Positions 1-8,992 of a DNA stretch of 9,056 bases are shown here, piece by piece. A program made the position numbers and the translations under genes. Source of the stretch: Anaerolineaceae bacterium UBA700. GTDB lineage: Bacteria; Chloroflexota; Anaerolineae; Anaerolineales; Anaerolineaceae. The first letter of the stretch is position 1. The number at the start of each line of letters is the position of its first letter. The stretch covers positions 1-9,056 of the forward strand of contig DBMK01000230.1 in NCBI GenBank assembly GCA_002298885.1, read 5' to 3'. Under the pieces are notes generated by a model. That model did no database searches. It had not been told where the DNA came from and worked only from the letters and a program-made list of their open reading frames with translations.

Positions 1-25
1 CAAAAATCTATAAAGTACTTAATTC

Positions 26-60
26 TAAGAAGGTGAGCGGCTTCGCCGCTCATCTTCTTA
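26..60 (-). terminator. Strong hairpin at the end of the leftward operon, overlapping the last stop codon
   Basis: Two 16-nt arms (26-41 and 45-60) pair around a TTC loop with a single imperfect position, giving a GC-rich core (GAGCGGC/GCCGCTC) flanked by TAAGAAG/CTTCTTA. The outer end of the stem contains the TAA stop of the CopD-like gene (58-60). Read leftward, the core is followed by CTTCTTA and then an AT-rich stretch rather than a clean U-run, so this is a slightly atypical intrinsic terminator. A role in protecting the mRNA 3' end is also possible. The first 25 bases beyond it hold nothing I can identify. Confidence 0.65.
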
Positions 61-573
61 TGAAGTCCTGGCCCAGGCAGTAAGTAATAAGACGATAATC
101 GCCAGAAAGAGGTTGAGCCGCAGCAGGAAAGTCTCGCGTTCGACCAGCTTCTCGGCAATGGCCGGATCGCCCGGTTTTCCCATCGCCTGCCGGAAGGCCA
201 TGCGCTGCAGGGCAGGCATCACTCCCCACGTAATGTACGCCGAAAGGGCCAGCATCACACCGACCGTCAGGTGTTTCAGCAGGATCGCCTCCGCCCAGGG
301 GGTGGAGATCACCAGGAAACCCTGGTAGTTCGGATGCGAAATCATCTGGAACATGCCGGTAAAAATTAGCACGATCAGGCAGAACCAACCAATCTGTTGG
401 ATGCGCGTCTGCATGGAAGACAGAAAAACCGGATATTGTTCCGGCAACATGCTGCGTTTGGCCGCCGGCAGCACGAAAAGCGACAGGGACGCTAAACCAC
501 CTATCCAGATAACGGTAGCCAGGATGTGCATCCAATAGGCGATGGTTAATCCCAGGCTATCCGCAAGGTTCAA
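58..573 (-). CDS. Small four-helix CopD-like membrane protein
   Basis: The 171-residue integral membrane protein has four predicted helices at about residues 11-35, 60-79, 97-118 and 150-168. The first helix carries the pattern YWMHILATVIWIGG and the third LLKHLTVGVML. This arrangement, with one histidine in each (H16, H101), is typical of the CopD/copper-resistance-D-like superfamily, in which such histidines can bind copper or heme. Metal or heme binding here is inferred. The start is a TTG at 571-573 that overlaps the TGA of the upstream gene (TTGA), with a GGAGA Shine-Dalgarno about 10 nt upstream, which suggests translational coupling. The first ATG (codon 15) would delete half of helix 1. 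It is the last gene of the leftward murJ cluster. The family-level call is fairly secure; substrate and role are unknown. Confidence 0.7.
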   Translation of the reverse strand: MNLADSLGLTIAYWMHILATVIWIGGLASLSLFVLPAAKRSMLPEQYPVFLSSMQTRIQQIGWFCLIVLIFTGMFQMISHPNYQGFLVISTPWAEAILLKHLTVGVMLALSAYITWGVMPALQRMAFRQAMGKPGDPAIAEKLVERETFLLRLNLFLAIIVLLLTAWARTS

Positions 574-1850
574 GGCGTTTTGGTCTCCGTAGGCGCCGGC
601 GTATGGGTTGAAGTTGCCGGTGGAGGTGGAGTTGGGGTCGGGGTTTCAGTCGCCTGCGGCGCGGGTGGCGTAGGCGTACTTGTCGGTGGATTGGTCGTCG
701 GCGGGACGGGCGTATTGGTGGCGCCTTCCTTAGTTGGGGCAACCGTGTCAGTTGGCACACCCGGCGTTATCGTTCCGGCTACGGTTTTAGTGGCCGTTGC
801 TGTCTTCGTAGACGGCTGTGGTGTGTTGGTCGGCGGCTGGCATTGATTTGCGGCCTGGGTGGCAATTGGAACGACGGTTGGGTCGTTCCCGATCTTCAGA
901 GATTGGTCGAAATACTGCTTGGCCTTGCAAGGGTCGTCTTTCATGAGTTGTTCGGCGTACTGGTACAAGGCAATGCGGTAGCGCTCGCTGGCAGTCATCC
1001 CCGAGCCATCCCGCAGGTTGGGCGTTGCCGGTACCACCTCGCTGAAATAATTGATCACCTTCAGCCAATCGATCTTCCAGAAGCTGGCACCGTTCAGATA
1101 ATAACGCGCCCAGGTTCGGTAGCCGGCAGCCAGCGTATCCAGCGGGCCAAAGCGTTCCGCCAGGGTCAGCATGTAGATTCCGCCCTCCAGGTCGCCCGCG
1201 CCGATCTTGTTGATCCCCAGGCCGCGCAGCGCCAGGTAATACATCCCATCGACATCCACTGTCCGGTAGCCGAGGTTCTTTTTTCGGATGGCGCTAATCG
1301 TGTCGATTGCGTCGGACCATTTGGAATTGTTGATTAATTGGACGATTTGGGCGTACATTTCCTGCTCGCCCCGCGTGTCTGGGGTCGGCGTCAGGGTCGG
1401 GGTTGGCGTTATGGTAGGCACAAGTGACGCCTGGATGGCCATCATCACCTCGGCCAGTTTTTGGGTCGCCCCGGGGAAATTCGAATCCAGGCTGATCACG
1501 TACTCGAGGCGTTTCTGGGCAATATCCAGCTTACCGTCGCCCTGGTCCTGCAATGCAAGCTGGAACTGGGTGGCGGCATCGACTGCTTTCTGATTCTGTT
1601 GGTTCTGCTGGTATTGAGCGGTAGCATTTCGGCCGGATAAAAGACCGATCCAGGCGCCAACTCCGGCGAATACGATGATGAGCACGATTCCCAAAATAAT
1701 GACGTAGATTTTGCGCAGCTTCTTCACCGGCGTATTTTCCGGCGTATTTTCCGGTGTCTTTTCCGGCACCGGCTGGGAATCGCTAGGTGCAGAAGGCTCG
1801 GGAGAATCGGGGCGCGTTGGAAGAGTATCTTCGATGTTCGGACTGGACAT
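570..1850 (-). CDS. Membrane-anchored TPR-like protein with a Pro/Thr-rich C-terminal tail
   Basis: The 426-residue protein has a disordered, acidic and proline-rich N-terminus (1-42, with EKTPENTPENTP at 30-41), a basic KKLRK stretch, and one transmembrane helix at about 48-71, so most of it should be extracytoplasmic. Residues about 80-142 form amphipathic helices resembling TPRs (QFQLALQDQGDGKLDIAQKR, then YVISLDSNFPGA). A VPTITPTPTLTPTPDT linker (about 144-159) leads to a second helical domain (about 160-337) with TPR-like spacing and cysteines at 308 and 337 that could pair. Residues 338-426 are almost entirely Pro, Thr, Ala and Ser. The ATG at 1848-1850 is chosen because a TATAAT box lies 7 nt upstream; the reading frame remains open further upstream but only inside murJ. 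Such Pro/Thr-rich tails are common in Anaerolineae surface proteins and may span the wall or be glycosylated (inference). Function is unknown; the murJ neighbour hints at envelope work. Confidence 0.75.
   Translation of the reverse strand: MSSPNIEDTLPTRPDSPEPSAPSDSQPVPEKTPENTPENTPVKKLRKIYVIILGIVLIIVFAGVGAWIGLLSGRNATAQYQQNQQNQKAVDAATQFQLALQDQGDGKLDIAQKRLEYVISLDSNFPGATQKLAEVMMAIQASLVPTITPTPTLTPTPDTRGEQEMYAQIVQLINNSKWSDAIDTISAIRKKNLGYRTVDVDGMYYLALRGLGINKIGAGDLEGGIYMLTLAERFGPLDTLAAGYRTWARYYLNGASFWKIDWLKVINYFSEVVPATPNLRDGSGMTASERYRIALYQYAEQLMKDDPCKAKQYFDQSLKIGNDPTVVPIATQAANQCQPPTNTPQPSTKTATATKTVAGTITPGVPTDTVAPTKEGATNTPVPPTTNPPTSTPTPPAPQATETPTPTPPPPATSTHTPAPTETKTP
584..588 (-). promoter_or_regulatory. 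Ribosome binding site supporting the TTG start of the CopD-like gene
   Basis: Read leftward the sequence is ACGGAGACCAAAACGCC followed by TTG. GGAGA lies 10-11 nt before the start and inside the end of the upstream coding region. It supports the non-ATG start that overlaps the upstream stop. Confidence 0.55.
1729..1764 (-). repeat. Three 12-bp tandem units inside the TPR-protein gene
   Basis: Two identical units GGCGTATTTTCC are followed by a diverged third, GGTGTCTTTTCC. On the coding strand they encode E-K/N-T-P three times (residues 30-41) in the cytoplasmic disordered region before the membrane helix. Slippage or unequal exchange here would change the length in steps of four residues without a frameshift. 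Confidence 0.8.
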
Positions 1851-1857
1851 AGTCGTT

Positions 1858-1863
1858 ATTATA
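1858..1863 (-). promoter_or_regulatory. TATAAT -10 box for the TPR-protein gene, leaderless layout
   Basis: Leftward the sequence is GTGGTATAATAACGACT then ATG. It is a perfect TATAAT with an extended TGG, 7 nt before the start codon and with no Shine-Dalgarno. Initiation 7-8 nt after the box would fall on the A of the ATG. A weak TTGTAA lies 19 bp upstream at the end of murJ (1883-1888). Confidence 0.65.
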
Positions 1864-1882
1864 CCACTTTGAAAATTGAGAT

Positions 1883-3415
1883 TTACAAACGGGCCAGAAC
1901 CCTCAATTCCCGCCACACGATGGGCACCGCCGCTGCAGTCCCTACGGCCATCCCCGCCAAAGAACCTAAAAGTCCGGCCAGCCTCTCGCCGGAAATAGAA
2001 ATCACCAACCAGGCCATGATCCCGGCGGCTGCCCCAGCCGCCAGCGCCCGGAACAACGAGCCCCATGGCGTCACTTTCGAAGTGAGTCTGCGGTTCAGCA
2101 AGAAGAGCAGCAGCAGCGACTGCGACGTGAAGGCGATGGCATCGGTCAATCCGATCCCGGGCGCCCCGATCGGCTGGTAAAGCAGACTGCTCAGCAGCAT
2201 GTAGACCCCCAGGTTGATCCCTGCCGTGAACAGCGGCGGGATCGGCTCCTGGCGCGAGTAGAACGAGCGTACCGCAATTTCCATCAGGCATTGCCCGGTC
2301 AGGCCAACCAGGAAGCCCCGGCTGGTCCACAATAACAGGTCGGTGCTGGCAGCATCCAACTTGAAGGCCAGCGCTAACAAGGGGCGCAGCCCTAAGATCA
2401 GCACTACCGCCACCGGGATGGTCAGCGCCACAAGCACGCGCACGGCGCGCTCGATGGATGCCTTGAACTCATCCCAGGCGCCGCGCGCCACCAACTCGGA
2501 GATCGTGGGCAGGATCGCAATGCCGATCGCCGTGCCGATTACCGTCTCTGGCACCTGCATGATCATCCAGCCGTAGGTCAGCGCTGAGACCGAGCCGGTC
2601 GGCAGGTAGGATGCCAGGTGGTCGCGCCAGATAAAAGTGAGCTGGATGAACAGCATCGTCACCAGCCGCGGGCCCATGATGACCAATACCTTGCGCACCA
2701 GGGGATGGTTGAGATCGATCCTGGGCAGCCAGTGGAATTGATATCGCGCCAGGCCCGGAATTTGAATCGCCAGGTGCAGCACCGCCCCCAGGATAACCCC
2801 ATACACCAGGCCGTGAACGCCCAACCCCAAAGCCGGCAGTCGAATCCCCAGGATGACGTACCCTTCGCTCGGCGCCAGGATGATTGCGCCAAAGATCTGG
2901 CCCACATTGTACAATATCGGCGCCAGGGCGGGCAGGAAGAAATGTTTATTCGCCTGCAAGCCGGCCATGATCAGCCCGCTGATCGAAAAGATCAGCGTGG
3001 CGATCAGGTTAAGGCGCATCAAAGTGACCACGGTTTGCTTTTGGGCTTCGTCGAACCCCGGGGCGATCCCCACCCGCGAGCGTACCAGCGGGTCCGCCAG
3101 CACTGCCACAACGATGGCGATTGCTGCGGTCACCACAAAGGCCAGGTTGGCAATCCTGGAAAAGAGGTCCCACGATTCCTGCCGCCCTTTATTGGTCAGC
3201 ACTTCGGTCAGCACGGGGATGAAGGCCATCGCCAGCGCCCCGCCCGAGATCAGGGCAAATAGAAGGTCCGGGATGTTGTTGGCGACGTTAAACGCATCCA
3301 ACGCCCCCGAGAATTTGAATTGTTGGGCGATGATCACCTGGCGCAGCAGCGCCAGCCCCTTATCTACCAGCAGGAAAACCGCCAGCATGAGGCTTGTGCG
3401 GGTCAGACGAGACAT
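1883..3415 (-). CDS. murJ: MurJ-like lipid II flippase (MOP superfamily, MVF family)
   Basis: The 510-residue polytopic membrane protein matches the family length (about 510) and should have about 14 helices. Family features include LDAFNVANNIPDLL near residues 39-52, GALAMAFIPVLTEV, the central GSVSALTYGWMIMQVP followed by IGIAILPTISE, and RSFYSRQEPIPP. MurJ flips lipid-linked peptidoglycan precursors across the cytoplasmic membrane. By manual alignment with E. coli MurJ, R24 and D39 are kept (R25, D40 here), but R18 is Lys (K19), R52 is Phe (F53) and R270 is Met, so the substrate may differ. The start at 3413-3415 is preferred over an in-frame upstream start near 3544, because the extension would overlap the divergent gene, is not family-like, and a TATAGT box lies 7 nt before this ATG. 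The TPR-protein gene follows after 32 bp. Confidence 0.85.
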   Translation of the reverse strand: MSRLTRTSLMLAVFLLVDKGLALLRQVIIAQQFKFSGALDAFNVANNIPDLLFALISGGALAMAFIPVLTEVLTNKGRQESWDLFSRIANLAFVVTAAIAIVVAVLADPLVRSRVGIAPGFDEAQKQTVVTLMRLNLIATLIFSISGLIMAGLQANKHFFLPALAPILYNVGQIFGAIILAPSEGYVILGIRLPALGLGVHGLVYGVILGAVLHLAIQIPGLARYQFHWLPRIDLNHPLVRKVLVIMGPRLVTMLFIQLTFIWRDHLASYLPTGSVSALTYGWMIMQVPETVIGTAIGIAILPTISELVARGAWDEFKASIERAVRVLVALTIPVAVVLILGLRPLLALAFKLDAASTDLLLWTSRGFLVGLTGQCLMEIAVRSFYSRQEPIPPLFTAGINLGVYMLLSSLLYQPIGAPGIGLTDAIAFTSQSLLLLFLLNRRLTSKVTPWGSLFRALAAGAAAGIMAWLVISISGERLAGLLGSLAGMAVGTAAAVPIVWRELRVLARL

Positions 3416-3422
3416 TACCGCA

Positions 3423-3428
3423 ACTATA
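3423..3428 (-). promoter_or_regulatory. -10 box for murJ (TATAGT), leaderless layout
   Basis: Leftward the sequence is TTTTGTGCTATAGTTGCGGTA then ATG. An extended TGC-TATAGT box ends 7 nt before the murJ start, and no Shine-Dalgarno is visible. No good -35 hexamer is seen at 16-19 bp. Confidence 0.6.
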
Positions 3429-3472
3429 GCACAAAATTTATCGATTGAGACGGTACAGGATTGAGATTGAAG

Positions 3473-3478
3473 TAAAAT
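3473..3478 (+). promoter_or_regulatory. -10 box for the metal ABC operon (TAAAAT)
   Basis: TAAAAT is followed by GTTAAAT and then the ATG at 3486, again a 7-nt gap with no Shine-Dalgarno. This box includes the first bases of the alternative ATG at 3477, which argues for the 3486 start. No convincing -35 was found. Confidence 0.5.
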
Positions 3479-3485
3479 GTTAAAT

Positions 3486-4292
3486 ATGAAGAAGCCAGTT
3501 TCGAACGATTCCCCAGCCCGCCTGGAGCTGGAAAACGTCACCATCGCCTACAATTCTCATCCCATCCTGCAGGACATCAGCTTCGAGGTCCAGCATGGGG
3601 CGCGCGTGGCGGTGGTAGGCCCCAACGGAGCCGGTAAATCGACCCTCTTCAAAGCCCTGGTCGGCTTGCTCCCTGTGCGCCAGGGCCAGATCCGCATCCA
3701 CGGCCTGAGCCTCGGCAATCACGACGACTGCGTGGCCTACATCCCCCAGCGCGAGGAGGTCGATTGGCGTTTCCCGGTCACCGTGGAGGACGTGGTCATG
3801 ATGGGCCGCTTCGGGAAATTCGGCTGGTTCGGCCGCCCAACCCCCCTCGACCGCCAGGTGGTCCGCCAATGCCTGCAGCAAATGGGTATTGCGGACCTGG
3901 CAAAACGCACTATCGGCGAGCTCTCCGGCGGCCAGCAGCAGCGCGCCTTTCTGGCGCGCGCCCTGGCCCAGGAACCACACATCTTGTTGATGGATGAACC
4001 TTTTACAGGGGTCGATGTCACCACCCAGGAAGTCACCTTGAGTCTGCTCGACCAACTTCGCGACCAAAAAGTAACCGTACTCGTATCGACCCATGACCTG
4101 AACATGGCCGCCCAGCGCTTCGACTACGTCCTCCTGCTCAACCACCGCCTGATCGCCTACGGCAAGCCGCACGATGTTTTCACCCCGGAGAATGTCGGCC
4201 AGGCCTTCAAGACCCAGGTCATGTTCATGGATAACGCCATGATCGTTGACCAATGCTGCGGTGGAGAAGAAGAAACCCGGGAGGAGCTGTGA
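3486..4292 (+). CDS. Mn/Zn/Fe-type ABC transporter ATP-binding protein
   Basis: The 268-residue ATPase has all ABC motifs: Walker A GPNGAGKST (45-53), Q-loop glutamine in YIPQREEVDW (Q88), signature LSGGQQQR (146-153), Walker B ILLMDEP with D170 and E171, D-loop, and switch histidine in STHDL (H203). The segment QREEVDWRFPVTVEDVVMMG is characteristic of the manganese/zinc/iron import ATPases (MntA/SitB/ZnuC-like). It powers uptake of a divalent metal through the adjacent permease. The tail ends in CCGGEEE (C257, C258), a possible metal-touching or sensing patch (inference). The start at 3486 is chosen over the in-frame ATG at 3477 because it sits 7 nt after a -10 box. The stop overlaps the permease start (GTGA). 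Which metal is moved cannot be settled from sequence, although the VDWRFP motif favours manganese or iron over zinc. Confidence 0.9.
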   Translation: MKKPVSNDSPARLELENVTIAYNSHPILQDISFEVQHGARVAVVGPNGAGKSTLFKALVGLLPVRQGQIRIHGLSLGNHDDCVAYIPQREEVDWRFPVTVEDVVMMGRFGKFGWFGRPTPLDRQVVRQCLQQMGIADLAKRTIGELSGGQQQRAFLARALAQEPHILLMDEPFTGVDVTTQEVTLSLLDQLRDQKVTVLVSTHDLNMAAQRFDYVLLLNHRLIAYGKPHDVFTPENVGQAFKTQVMFMDNAMIVDQCCGGEEETREEL

Positions 4293-5149
4293 TCCTGGAT
4301 TGGTTGACCCAACCTTTCAGTTACGCTTTTATGCAGCGCGGCCTGGTAGTTGCCGTTTTCGTTGGCATCCTGTGTGCCGTGATCGGCTGTTACGTGGTGC
4401 TGCGCTCGATGGCCTTCCTGGGCGACGCCCTGGCGCATGCCATCCTGCCTGGGGTGGCTGTGGCCTACCTTTTCGGGGGTAATTTACTGGTCGGCGCCCT
4501 GGTCGCAGCCATCGTGGTGGCTCTGGGCATCGCCTTCATCTCACGCGGCGGGGTGATCAAAGAGGATACCGCCATCGGTATCCTGTTTGCCGCCGCCCTC
4601 TCCCTGGGGGTAGCGCTCATCAGCACCATCCGCACCTACGCCGTCGACCTCAGCCACATCCTCTTCGGCAACCTGCTGGGCGTCAGCCCTTCCGACATGA
4701 TTATCGTTATTGTCCTTTCGCTGCTCGTCCTGGCCCTGCTGGTCATTTTTTACCGCCCGTTCATGATCATTTCCTTCGACCCCATCCTGGCCCAGACGCT
4801 GCGCCTGCCTGCCGGCCTGTTGCGCAGTGCCCTGCTTATTTTGCTGGCCCTGACCATCGTCATCTCGATGCAGACCGTCGGCATCGGCCTGGTGGCGGCC
4901 ATGCTGGTTACCCCCGGCGCCGCGGCCTACCTGCTCACCCGGCGCCTCCCGGCGATGATGGCGCTGTCCGCCGTTTTCGGAGCCACATCCAGCCTGGTCG
5001 GCCTGTACGCCAGCTATTACCTCAACATCGCCTCCGGCGCGGCCATCGTCCTCACCGCCACCCTGATCTTCCTGCTCGCCTTTTTCTTCTCCCCTCAGCG
5101 TGGGCTGGTCTGGAATTACCTCCGCTCGCATGCAATGGTAAAAGAATGA
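4289..5149 (+). CDS. Mn/Zn/Fe-type ABC transporter permease (ABC-3 family)
   Basis: The 286-residue protein has eight or nine predicted transmembrane helices and belongs to the ABC-3 permease family. Hallmarks include GCYVVLRSMAFLGDALAHAI (33-52) with LPGVAVAY following, KEDTAIGILFAAA (91-103), SFDPILAQTLRLP (162-174) and VGIGLVAAMLVTPGAAAYLL (197-216). It forms the membrane channel for the ATPase encoded just before it. The GTG at 4289-4291 is preferred: it overlaps the ATPase TGA as GTGA, has GGGAGGAG directly upstream, and gives the family-like N-terminus ILDWLTQPFSYAFMQRG. The spacer is short, so a CTG two codons later cannot be excluded, while the next ATG (4331) would remove part of the conserved start. 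Its TGA overlaps the next gene as ATGA. No substrate-binding protein gene flanks the pair. Confidence 0.88.
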   Translation: MILDWLTQPFSYAFMQRGLVVAVFVGILCAVIGCYVVLRSMAFLGDALAHAILPGVAVAYLFGGNLLVGALVAAIVVALGIAFISRGGVIKEDTAIGILFAAALSLGVALISTIRTYAVDLSHILFGNLLGVSPSDMIIVIVLSLLVLALLVIFYRPFMIISFDPILAQTLRLPAGLLRSALLILLALTIVISMQTVGIGLVAAMLVTPGAAAYLLTRRLPAMMALSAVFGATSSLVGLYASYYLNIASGAAIVLTATLIFLLAFFFSPQRGLVWNYLRSHAMVKE

Positions 5150-5820
5150 CCAAATCCGGACAGCTTTACATTGTCGCAACCCCCATCGGCAACCCTGCTG
5201 ACATCACCCTGCGCGCCGTCGAGATCTTGCGTACCTGCAATGCGGTCATTTGCGAGGAGCTGCGCCTGGGCGCCACTCTGCTTAAAAAGCTCGGCATACC
5301 CCCCGGCGAGCTGATCGCCCTCAACGAACACAACGAGGCCGAGCGCGTCCCCGACCTGGTTCGGCGCATGGTCTTGAACGGCGATAATCTGGCCTTGATC
5401 TCCGATTGCGGCACGCCGGTATTCTCCGACCCGGGCGCCTATCTGATCCGGCAGGCCTCCGAAATGGGTGTCCCAATCGTGCCGGTCCCCGGGCCTTCCT
5501 CCCTCATGGCGGCCCTCTCGGTCCTCGATTTCAAGCCTGAGCGCTTCGTTTTTGCCGGTTTCCTGCCGCGCCAGCCCGAGGAACGCAAGCGCGAGCTCAC
5601 CCGCCTGCGTGCCCTGCGCATGCCGGTGATCCTGATGGACACGCCCTACCGGCTATCCGCCCTGCTCAAGGATGTCGCCGGCGCCTTCGGCAAAAGCCAC
5701 CCGGTGACCGTCGCCGCCGACCTCACCCTGCCAGGCGAGAAGATCTATCGCGGACCCATCGGCGAAGTCCTCCAACAGGTCGGCGAGCGCAAGGCAGAAT
5801 TCATTCTGATCGTCCATTAG
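5146..5820 (+). CDS. rsmI: Short RsmI-like methyltransferase (tetrapyrrole methylase fold)
   Basis: The 224-residue protein has the SAM-binding tetrapyrrole-methylase fold. It shows LYIVATPIGNPADITLRA (7-24), ALISDCGTPVFSDPGAYL (83-100), VPVPGPSSLMAALS (112-125) and FAGFLPR (136-142), which match RsmI, the enzyme that 2'-O-methylates the ribose of C1402 in 16S rRNA. Two things are unusual. The family's EDTR segment is EELR here (38-41). The protein also ends at the fold, about 60 residues short of E. coli RsmI (286), so the usual C-terminal helical domain is missing. The stop is clean, with no sign of a frameshift. The start overlaps the permease stop (ATGA), so it is translationally coupled to the metal transporter. 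It may be the organism's only RsmI or a paralogue with another substrate. Confidence 0.78.
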   Translation: MTKSGQLYIVATPIGNPADITLRAVEILRTCNAVICEELRLGATLLKKLGIPPGELIALNEHNEAERVPDLVRRMVLNGDNLALISDCGTPVFSDPGAYLIRQASEMGVPIVPVPGPSSLMAALSVLDFKPERFVFAGFLPRQPEERKRELTRLRALRMPVILMDTPYRLSALLKDVAGAFGKSHPVTVAADLTLPGEKIYRGPIGEVLQQVGERKAEFILIVH

Positions 5821-5825
5821 AGTGG

Positions 5826-5837
5826 TAAAATTATAGT
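5826..5837 (+). promoter_or_regulatory. Promoter-like sequence before the membrane protein-gyrB pair
   Basis: The 21-bp gap after rsmI contains TGGTAAAATTATAGTTTGT and then ATG. An extended TGG-TAAAAT (5826-5831) lies 10 nt before the ATG, and an overlapping TATAGT (5832-5837) lies 4 nt before it. No Shine-Dalgarno is present, which suggests a leaderless or near-leaderless start and a new transcription unit. Confidence 0.5.
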
Positions 5838-5841
5838 TTGT

Positions 5842-8801
<2,960 letters not shown>

Positions 8802-8829
8802 ATTTTATTTTAGGTTCTGAAAATTAAGG

Positions 8830-8852
8830 ATCGTAAACGAGAAAAATACGAT
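8830..8852. repeat. Small inverted repeat between gyrB and its terminator
   Basis: ATCGTA (8830-8835) and TACGAT (8847-8852) are perfect inverted copies 11 nt apart in an AT-rich stretch. GTAAA and TTTAC continue a partly overlapping symmetry. It could be a weak hairpin or a protein site; the evidence is only the symmetry. Confidence 0.35.
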
Positions 8853-8884
8853 TTACAATGCCCGTTATAAGATCACAAGTCATT

Positions 8885-8920
8885 GATAACAGCCGAGGAA
8901 ATTCCGGCTGTTATCTTTTT
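8885..8920 (+). terminator. Rho-independent terminator downstream of gyrB
   Basis: An 11-bp perfect stem is formed by GATAACAGCCG (8885-8895) and CGGCTGTTATC (8905-8915), with a 9-nt loop, followed at once by TTTTT (8916-8920). It lies about 84 bp after the gyrB stop and points rightward, so it should end the membrane protein-gyrB transcript. The opposite strand lacks a U-run after the hairpin, so it is probably one-directional. Confidence 0.88.
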
Positions 8921-8975
8921 ATGTTCAGAAGATTAAAGTGATTTTCTCCCCCCTGATGAACGTTAATAATATATT

Positions 8976-8992
8976 ACCGCAACTTTAGCGGT
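8976..8992. repeat. Short hairpin ACCGC-AACTTTA-GCGGT
   Basis: A 5-bp inverted repeat with a 7-nt loop lies 16 bp before the larger GGGGGTT palindrome. It may belong to the same composite repeat element. Short symmetry of this kind is common by chance, so support is weak. Confidence 0.35.

Larger units (their letters stand above)
3416..3485. promoter_or_regulatory. 70-bp divergent promoter region between murJ and the metal ABC operon
   Basis: Two -10-like boxes face outward (TATAGT for murJ, TAAAAT for the ABC operon), with about 44 bp between them. That gap contains ATCGAT (3440-3445) and three related words: ATTGAGA at 3444, ATTGAGA at 3460 and ATTGAAG at 3466. The first two are 16 bp apart. 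They could be activator or repressor sites, but no recognisable MntR, Fur or Zur palindrome is present. Confidence 0.5.

Noticed and set aside
580..846. Val/Gly-rich rightward open frame resembling a repeat protein
   Set aside because: It is the complement of the Pro/Thr-rich tail; its repetitive look comes from the low-complexity coding on the other strand.
843..1337. Rightward open frame antisense to the TPR protein
   Set aside because: It has no recognisable domain and no ribosome binding site, and it overlaps a well-supported gene on the other strand.
1851..2330. N-terminal extension of the TPR protein to 586 residues
   Set aside because: The extension lies entirely in a second frame of murJ and its upstream gap, has no family-like sequence, and a perfect -10 box sits 7 nt before the ATG at 1850.
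2618..3262. Long open frame antisense to murJ
   Set aside because: The His/Gln/Arg-rich translation is typical of the complement of a GC-rich membrane protein gene and has no start signals.
3416..3544. 43-residue N-terminal extension of MurJ
   Set aside because: It would overlap the divergent ABC ATPase gene and the shared promoter region, and the MurJ family starts at about the chosen ATG.
4541..5179. Leftward open frame antisense to the permease
   Set aside because: It is a Gly/Asp/Gln-rich shadow of the permease coding strand with no family similarity.
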